Shown here piece by piece: positions 24,601-32,309 of a stretch of 32,309 nucleotides of DNA; within the stretch, counting starts at the first letter, position 1, and the number at the start of each line of letters is the position of its first letter. Under the pieces are notes generated by a model. It saw nothing but the letters and a program-made list of their open reading frames with translations. It was not told the origin of the DNA and ran no database searches. Position numbers and translations under genes: made by a program. This DNA is from Streptomyces sp. MS191 (GTDB taxonomy: Bacteria; Actinomycetota; Actinomycetes; Streptomycetales; Streptomycetaceae). The stretch is taken from NCBI RefSeq assembly GCF_008042125.1, contig NZ_RDBI01000074.1, positions 1 to 32,309 on the forward strand. Direction: 5' to 3'.

Positions 24601-27600
24601 CATCACCGAACAGGGCCGCTACGACGACCTCGTCCACGCGGGCGGCACGTTCGGGGAGCTCCTCGCCCTCTCCCTCGACCGCTGACATCGGCCCCGGCCG
24701 CCGAGAGGCCGGGGGCCGGAGGGCGGAGCCGGTCGGGCGAGCCCGGGGCCCCGTCGGCGCGGAGGCGCACGCACCGGATCGGGCCTGCGGCGCCCTGCCC
24801 GCTGCCGCCCCGCCCCGACGGCGACCGGTCCTACGGGGGCCGGCCCCGCTCCTCGCCGGGGCGCGGGGCCGGGCCGGTCGGGTGGTGTCAGTCGCCCTCC
24901 GGGGTGGCCGGGCGGCGGCGGTGGAAGCCGTCGGCCTCCGGATTCAGGTCGAGTATGTCGAGGAGGGCCGCCAGATCCGCGGCGTCGGTGGCGTGCTTCG
25001 CGACGGTCAGGCGGGCCGCGCGCCGCTGCGCGAGGGCAGGCTCGCTTCCTTCTGCTCGCTCCATGACCACGATGCGACCACGCCGGGTGCGTCGGCGCAG
25101 CCCGGGTGCGGGCCGTTCAGGCGCGCCCCGCGGCCTTCTGGGTCTTCCGGGAGAGGGAGTCGACCACCACGGCGGCCAGCAGGACCGCACCGGTGATCAT
25201 GAACTGGACGGCGTTGCTGACACCCATGATGTTCATCCCGGACTGGATGGATCCGATGACCAGCGCGCCGAGCAGGGCGGACCAGACCGAGCCGCGCCCG
25301 CCGAACAGGCTGGTGCCGCCGATGACGGCCGCGGCGATGACGTTCATCAGCAGGTTGCCGCCGCCGGAGGTCTGGCTGGCGGACTGGATCTGCCCGGCCA
25401 GGAAGAGGCCGCCGACCGCGGCCATCGTGCCGGAGATCGAGAAGACGCTCATCCGGACGAACGGCACGCTGATGCCCGCGCGGCGGGCACCCTCGATGTT
25501 GCCGCCGACCGCGAAGACGCGTCGGCCGTACGTGGTGCGGCGCAGGACGAAGTCCAGGACCACCAGCAGGATCAGGAAGATCAGGAGCGCCAGCGGCAGG
25601 CCCTGGTACTGGTTCAGGATGTAGGCGGTGACGAAGGCGATCGCGGCGAGGACCACGGTGCGCAGCACGATCTCGGCGAGCGGCCGGGCCGGAACCCGGG
25701 CCGCCCTGCGCCGTTTGGCGTCCAGGAGGGAGGCGGCGAGGAAGAGCCCGACTCCGACGGCCGCGGTCACGTACGCGGCGGCGGGGCTGTGGAAGATGGT
25801 CGAGTAGAGCTCGGAGACGATGCTGTCGCTCGGGATGTTGACCGTGCCGCTGGTGCCGAGCACCTGGAGCATCAGTCCGTTCCAGGCCAGGTTGCCTGCC
25901 AGGGTGACGACGAAGGCCGGCACACCGACCTTGGCGAAGAAGAACCCCTGGATGAGCCCGACGGCCGCGCCGCCCGCGATGGCGATCAGGAGCGCCAGCC
26001 ACTGGTTCATGCCGTTGATGACGTTCAGTACGGCGAAGATCGCCGCGCACAGGCCGCTGACCGAGCCGACCGACAGGTCGATCTCGCCGAGCAGCAGGAC
26101 GAAGACGATGCCGACCGCGATCATGCCGGTGCCGACGATCTGCTGGCTGAGGTCGGAGAGGTTCTGGGCCGACAGGAACGTGCTGTTCAGGCTGCCGAAG
26201 ACGGTCCAGATGATGATCACGGCGAGGACGACGGGGAGGGAGCCCAGCTCACCGCTGCGCAGCTTGCGCCGGAACTCCCCCAGGTACCCCTTGATGCCCT
26301 CCTCGCGGACGAGGAGACGGGTGTCGACCGCGGGCATGGAACCGCGGGCCGGGTCCTGGGACGAGGTGTCGTCGGTGCCTCGGTCGCGGCTCATGATCCC
26401 TCCCCCAGCTTGCGGGCCTGGCGGCGGGTGACGGCGCTGTCGGTGGCGCCGGTGATGGCGGAGATGATCTCCTCGGTGGTGGTGGAGCGCTTCTCGAAGA
26501 AGCCGTTGTTCCGGCCGAGGCGCATCACCGCGATCCGGTCGGCGACCGCCATCACGTCGACCATGTTGTGGCTGATCAGGATGGTTCCCAGGCCCTGCTC
26601 GCGAAGCCGCTCGACGAGGTCGAGGACTTCGGCGGTCTGCTCGACGCCCAGCGCCGCGGTCGGCTCGTCCAGGATGACGACCTTGGGTTCGCCGATCAGC
26701 GAGCGGGCGATGGCGACCGTCTGGCGCTGCCCGCCGGACAGCGACGCGACGGGGATGCGGACGCTGGGGATGCGGATGGACAGCGTCTGGAGCAGCTCCC
26801 GCGCGCGCTGGTCCATGCGGACCTCGTCGAGCACGCCGAAGCGGCGCAGTTCGCGGCCGAGGAAGAGGTTGCCGACCACGTCGAGGTTGTCGCACAGGGA
26901 GAGGTCCTGGTAGACGGTGGCGATGCCGAGGTTCTGGGCGTCGTGCGGCCGGTTGATGGACACCGGGCGGCCCTGCCACTCGATGACGCCTTCGTCGGGC
27001 TGGTTCACCCCGGCGATCGTCTTCACGGCGGTGGACTTGCCGGCGCCGTTGTCGCCGACGAGGGCGACGACCTCTCCGGGGTGGACCTCCAGGTCGAACT
27101 GGGACAGCGCCTGGACCGCGCCGAACCGTTTGGAGATGCCCCGGAGTGTGAGCACAGGTGCTTCCGTCACGGAAACCGCCTCCTCCGCTCGCCCGCTGGT
27201 GCGGGCCGCCTCGCCCCCGCCGGGATGAAACGCTCAAGCGGTCAGGTGAGTCCGGCCTCCTTGCAGGCTGCGGCGTAGGTCGGAGTGCAGATCTCCTGGA
27301 CGGTGTACATGCCGTCCTTCACGACCGTGTCCTTGATGTTGTCCTTGTTGACGACGACCGGCGCCAGCAGGGTGGCCGGGACCTTGTCACCGCTGCCGTT
27401 GGTGACGGTGACGGGGGTCAGGTCCTTGGGCAGTTCCTTGCCCTCGGCCAGGTTGACGGCCATGGTGGCGGCGATGTCCGCCTCGGGCTTGTACGGCTTC
27501 TGGACCGTGATGGTCTGGGTGCCGAGCAGGATGCGCTGGATCGCGTCGAGCTGGGCGTCCTGACCGGTCAACGGCACGTTGATGCCGGACGACTTGAGGG

Positions 27601-30600
27601 CGGTGGCGATGCCCGCGGCCAGCCCGTCGTTGGCGGAGTACACGCCCTGGATGTTGTCCTTGCCCAGCGCGCTGATGGCACCGGACATCTGCTGGTTGGC
27701 GTTGTTCGGGTCCCAGTTGGGGGTGTCGTACTCCTTGCCGATCTTCACCTTGCCGTCGAGGACGGAGTGGGCGCCGGCCTTGAACTCGGCGGCGTTCGGG
27801 TCCGTCGGCGAACCGTTGTGCATGACGATCTGGCTGTCGGCGGCCTTCGAACCGAGCGCGGCCAGCAGCGCCTTGCCCTGCAACTCGCCGACCTTGCGGT
27901 TGTCGTACGAGACGTACGCGTCGACGGGGCCCTGGGCCAGGCGGTCGTAGGCCACGATCTTGACGCCCGCGGCGTTGGCCTTCTCCACGGAGGACTGGAT
28001 CGACTTGGCGTCCACGGCGTCCAGGATCAGCACCTGGTCACCCTTGGCGAGCGCGGTGTTGACCTGCTGCTGCTGGGTCGTCGCGCTCTCGGCGGCGTTG
28101 TAGTAGTCGATCTGCGCGTTGGGAGCGAGTTCCTTGATCTTCTGCTCGATGTACGGCCGGTCGAACTTCTCGTACCGCGTGGTCTTGCTCTCCGGCAGCA
28201 GCAGACCGATCTTCACGTCGTCCTGCTGCGCCGCGGAGCTCACGTCCGGCCCTGCCGCGACGCTCGTCGCCACCACGCTCAGGGACAGGGCCGCGGCTCC
28301 GGCCAGGGCTATCGCGCCCCGCAACATACGGGTCATCGGAGGCTCCTTTCGCGCTCCCGCGCCCCCGGGCACCGAGAGGGTGACAGGAGGGGAGTGCACC
28401 TTTGGCCTATATATCGACATTAGCCGCAACCCGGGCTCCGGCAAGCGGGTGAATGCGTACCGGCGGCCCGGAAACCCTCTCCGACCTGGGCGGACCTCTT
28501 CTGATGCGCCGTTCGACGTCGGCGGCGCGGCCACCCGGAGCGGTGCCCGCCCACTCTGCGTGACGCCGGTGGGCGCCCGGGCCCGGGCCGCGGGCGGTCC
28601 GCCGAAATCGCCGCCTGACCGACCAGGCACCCCTCAGGAAGCGTCCTCCGCGGCGGCGGGGTGCCGGAGGTACAGGTAGAGACCGGCGCCGGCGGCCAGG
28701 ACGGTGACGCAGGCGGTGAACGTGAGCCCGGCCGTGTCCAGGCCCACCCACATCGTCAGCGCCCCTACGCCCACGACGGGCAGGGAGATCCCGGTGTAGG
28801 CGACGACGAAGAACGAGGAGATCGTGGCCGCCCGGTGCGCGGCGGGCGCCGCGTCGCCGACCGCGCTCAGGCCGGCGCGGAAGGCGAGCCCCTGGCCGAG
28901 GCCGCCGCACATCCCGCCCACCACCAGCAGCGCCAGGGTCTCCACCCACAGCGACGCGCCGACCAGCAGGAGGCCGGCGACGAGCACCAGGCAGCCGAGC
29001 GGGAGGGCGGTGCTCACCGGCATCCGGCCCGTCAGCGACTGTCCCGCGGTCGAGGCGAGGAACACCGAGAAGACGACCAGCCCGGTCACGGCCAGATTGT
29101 GGATGTCGAGGGTCTGGGAGACGAAACTGGGAGCCACCGCGGTGAACAGGCCGAGCAGCGAGAAACCGGCGAAGGCGGCGACGGCCGAGGGGGTGAAGAC
29201 GCCGCGGACCTGCGCCGGCACGTACAGCCCCTGCGGCCTGGGCCGCGCCCGCAGCCGCGGCTGACGGACCGTCTCCGGCAGCAGCAGGACGACGACGCAG
29301 GCCACGGCCACCAGCCCGAGGTGCACGAGGAAGGGAAGGGTCAGCGGATCCGGGGCGTACTGCGCGAGGAAGCCGGCGAGCAGGGGGCCGCAGCCGAGCC
29401 CGCCCATGTTCGCCGCGGTGGCGGCGAATCCCGCGCGGGACTTCTGCTCGGGCCGGGCGAGTTCCAGCACGGTGACCGTCCCCGCACCGCTGAGGAGTCC
29501 GGCGGAGAAGCCCGAGAACAGCCGGCCGGCGAAGAGCAGCGGCAGACCGCCCTCGTTCAGGAAGCAGACCGCGCTCGCCGCCGCCATGGCCAGCGCGCAC
29601 CACAGCACGGGACGGCGCCCGACGACGTCCGAGTGGTTGCCGACCAGCAGGAGGGTGGCGATCACGCCGACCGCGTAGCTGGCGAAGATCACCGTCACCA
29701 TCAGCTCGGAGAATCCCAGCTCCTGACGGTAGAGACCGTAGAGCGGGGTGGGGAGCGTCGTGCCCGCCATGCCGATCGCGAAGACGGCGGCCGCCGCCGG
29801 ATAGCCCAGGCGCCTGCCGCGGGACGGTTCGAGCCGGGCTGGACGTGATCCGCTGGTCATGCCGAGCACCCTAGGTCCTGTCCGGGCGATCTTGGAGGAT
29901 CGGCCCGCGGCGTCGGATGTGGTGCATCGCAAGGCGGAGGATCGCCCTCGTACCGGGTGTACTCGGGCGACTCCGACAACGCAGCGAGGTGCCGCAGCCG
30001 TCGTCGCCGGCCCGGGAAGACCGCCCGGGAAGACCGCCCGGACAGGGCCTACGCGGTGCTGACCCCGCTGCGGGCGAGCGCGAACACCCCGAAGACGATC
30101 AGGCCGACACCCATCACCTCCGGCACCAGCCACCACCCGCCGCGCACGTGCTCCTCGTACAGGAGCACGCCCAGCAGGAGGCTCAGCAGCGCGTCCCCGA
30201 GCGTGAGCGCCGGCTGCGAGGCCACGAGGGGGCCGCCCTGCATCGCGTGTTCCAGCAGCAGGAGCGCCGCGATGCCCGTCACGCAGAAGGCGTACGTCTG
30301 CCAGGTCGTCAGAAAGGCGCCCAGGCCGCCGTCGTCCAGGATGTGCATGGCGGCCTTCATGAGCGCCGCGGTCAGCGCGTAGCAGATCGCCGTGGCGGCG
30401 CCGAGGCAGGCGGCGCGGGCCCGGCCCGGTGGCCTGCGCAGTCCGGCGGCCGCCAGGGCGACCGCCGCGACACCGCAGGCCACCAGTGCCGGCACCCAGC
30501 GGTCCAAGGCCACGTGGGTCCGGTTCCCGTCGGGCGAGGCGGCGACCAGGGCGACGCCGAGCCCCGCCACGACTCCCGCGACCGCGAGCCACTGGCCCGA

Positions 30601-32309
30601 GGGCAGCCGCTCCCGGGCCAGCAGCGACGCGATCAGCAGCGCGAGCGGCAGTTCCAGCACGAACAGCGGCTGTACGAGCGACAGCGGCCCGGTCGCCAGC
30701 GCCGCGGCCTGCCCCACCCCGGCGGCGATCACGGCGACGATGCCGGCCAGCCAGAGCGGCCGCTTCAGCAGGTCGAGGATCAGGCCCGGCCGGAAGGAGT
30801 CGGACTGGGGAACGGTCAGCGCGGCCCGGCGCTGCAGCACCGTGGCGAGCGCGTTGCTGAACGCGGCGAACATGGAGAAGAGGACCGGCAGCACGACGCC
30901 CATCCCCCGATCCTCTCCGGCGCCGGCCGACGAGCCGGTGCCGACACCGGCGCGGGCTCCCGGTTCACCCGGCATTCGCCCGTCCGGCCCCCGGCCGGAC
31001 GCGTGTGGGTGACGGTCGGGCGAATGTACGGCCTCGGGCGTGGACGGCCGGGGCCACGGTGGTACGTGGTTGGCCATGCAGCCAGGCTCACCACCCCCGG
31101 TGGTTCCGTTCCTTCGCACCGCCGCCGCCTACGCATGGCGCCTGCTCGTCGTCGGAGCCCTCGTGTACAGCCTGTTCGCCCTGCTGGGGCGTTTCCACGA
31201 GATCGGCGTGGCGGTGTTCCTCGGGCTGGTGGCGACGGCGCTGCTGCGGCCGGTCGCCGACCTGCTCGACCGGTGGCTCCCCCGTCCGCTGGCCGTCACC
31301 GTCACCGTGCTCGGCAGCATCGTGGTCGTGCTGGGCGTGCTCGCCCTGGTCGGCGAGGCCGTGGAGGGCGAGCGGACGACCCTGGTGAGGGAGTTCCGGA
31401 CCGGCATCGACCGGATCGAGGACTGGCTGGAGCGGCCGCCCTTCCGGCTGAACCCGGACGCCCTCACCGACCTCCAGTCCCGGATCGGGCAGTTCCTTTC
31501 GAGCCACCGCTCGACCCTGGTGAGCGACGCGCTGAGCGGTGCCCACCGTCTGGTGGCGGTGCTGACGACGCTGGCGCTGGCCTTGTTCACCTCGGTGTTC
31601 TTCATCCACTCGGGCGACCGTCAGTGGGCCTGGCTGCAGGAGCAGTTGCCGGCGTCCGTGCGCGGCCGGACGGAGATCGGCGGCCGCGCCGCCTGGCGCA
31701 CCTTCACCGGCTACACGCACGGCATCGTGCTGGTGGCCGCGGTGAACGCGACCCTCGTCGGGCTCGCCCTGTGGCTCCTGGGGGTGCCGCTCGCGGTCCC
31801 GCTGGCACTGCTGGAGTTCATGGCCGCGTTCGTCCCGCTGATCGGCTCGCCGGTCGCCCTCGCGGTGGCCGCGGTGGTGGCGCTGGCCGCGAAGGGGCCC
31901 TTGGTGGCGGGGATCGTGGTGGCCCTGATCGTGGTCATCGGGCAGATCGAGGGCCATCTGCTGCACCCGCTCGTGATGAGCTGGGCGGTCCGGCTGCACC
32001 CGCTGGTGGTCGCGATCTCGGTGATCGCGGGGTCGATCGCGGCCGGCATCGTGGGAGCCGTGGTGGCGGTGCCGATGGTGTCGGTGATCTGGTCGGTCCG
32101 CACGGCACTCCGGGAGGCCCGCGAACCGGCCGAGGCGCCGGACACCGGCGGGGTCGCGCCGGACGCCGACGGGGCCGGGTGACGACCCGGCGAGCGGCAG
32201 CCGGTCCGACCGGGGCCGGGCGGACCCCGTGCGAGTCCGGTGCCGAGCCCGCGACGGAGTGCGAGACCCGAGACCGGACGCCGCGGGCCGGGCAGGGCGG
32301 GCCCGTCCG

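Overview
The window is high-GC actinobacterial DNA, almost certainly from a Streptomyces. The signs are the very strong G/C preference at third codon positions, GTG and TTG starts, WYL-type and XRE regulators, a class E-type sortase, a SpoIIE-type phosphatase with an RsbW-like domain, STAS proteins, and an srs/agq-type phenolic-lipid locus. About 34 genes are supported. No tRNA, rRNA, CRISPR array or prophage is visible.

Layout. Positions 1-4853 hold the tail of an unidentified gene, a PuuE-type allantoinase homologue, a sirtuin, a protein resembling only the N-terminal domain of HflX, a SnoaL-like protein, an XRE regulator overlapping a membrane-protein gene, and a second membrane protein. 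Positions 4864-8650 form a type III polyketide (phenolic lipid) locus. It has an FAD enzyme, a membrane methyltransferase and an alkylresorcinol-type synthase on the minus strand, with a divergent UbiA-type prenyltransferase. Positions 8751-16383 are a minus-strand run: histidine kinase, PAS-PAS-GAF-PP2C-HATPase phosphatase, two STAS paralogues, a TROVE/vWA (Ro60-like) protein, and an unknown protein whose gene overlaps it by 7 nt.

Positions 16580-19336 hold an envelope thiol-redox operon that looks like a DsbD split into separate gamma, beta and alpha proteins plus a TlpA-like lipoprotein. The gamma gene has lost its signal-peptide end at a junction with a broken DJ-1/PfpI gene carrying a 59-bp direct repeat. 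Positions 19413-24685 hold an NTF2-like protein, RidA, a divergent WYL regulator, a lipoprotein-type sortase and an ABC exporter. Positions 24888-28336 are a xylFGH-type sugar importer followed by a 58-codon gene. Positions 28634-32182 hold an MFS permease, a DMT permease and an AI-2E-family permease. A 180-bp MITE-like element sits between the first two.

How the parts work together. The phenolic-lipid genes make, methylate, oxidise and probably prenylate a membrane lipid. The thiol genes pass electrons from the cytoplasm through CcdA to envelope lipoproteins. The kinase, phosphatase and STAS genes look like stress signalling next to an RNA-quality-control protein, but that link is inferred from neighbourhood only. 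Eight genes start 6-7 nt after a TANNNT hexamer and are probably leaderless. Several terminator hairpins overlap or directly abut stop codons. The least explained items are the PfpI/thioredoxin junction, the MITE-like element, the TROVE gene pair and the stand-alone HflX N-domain.
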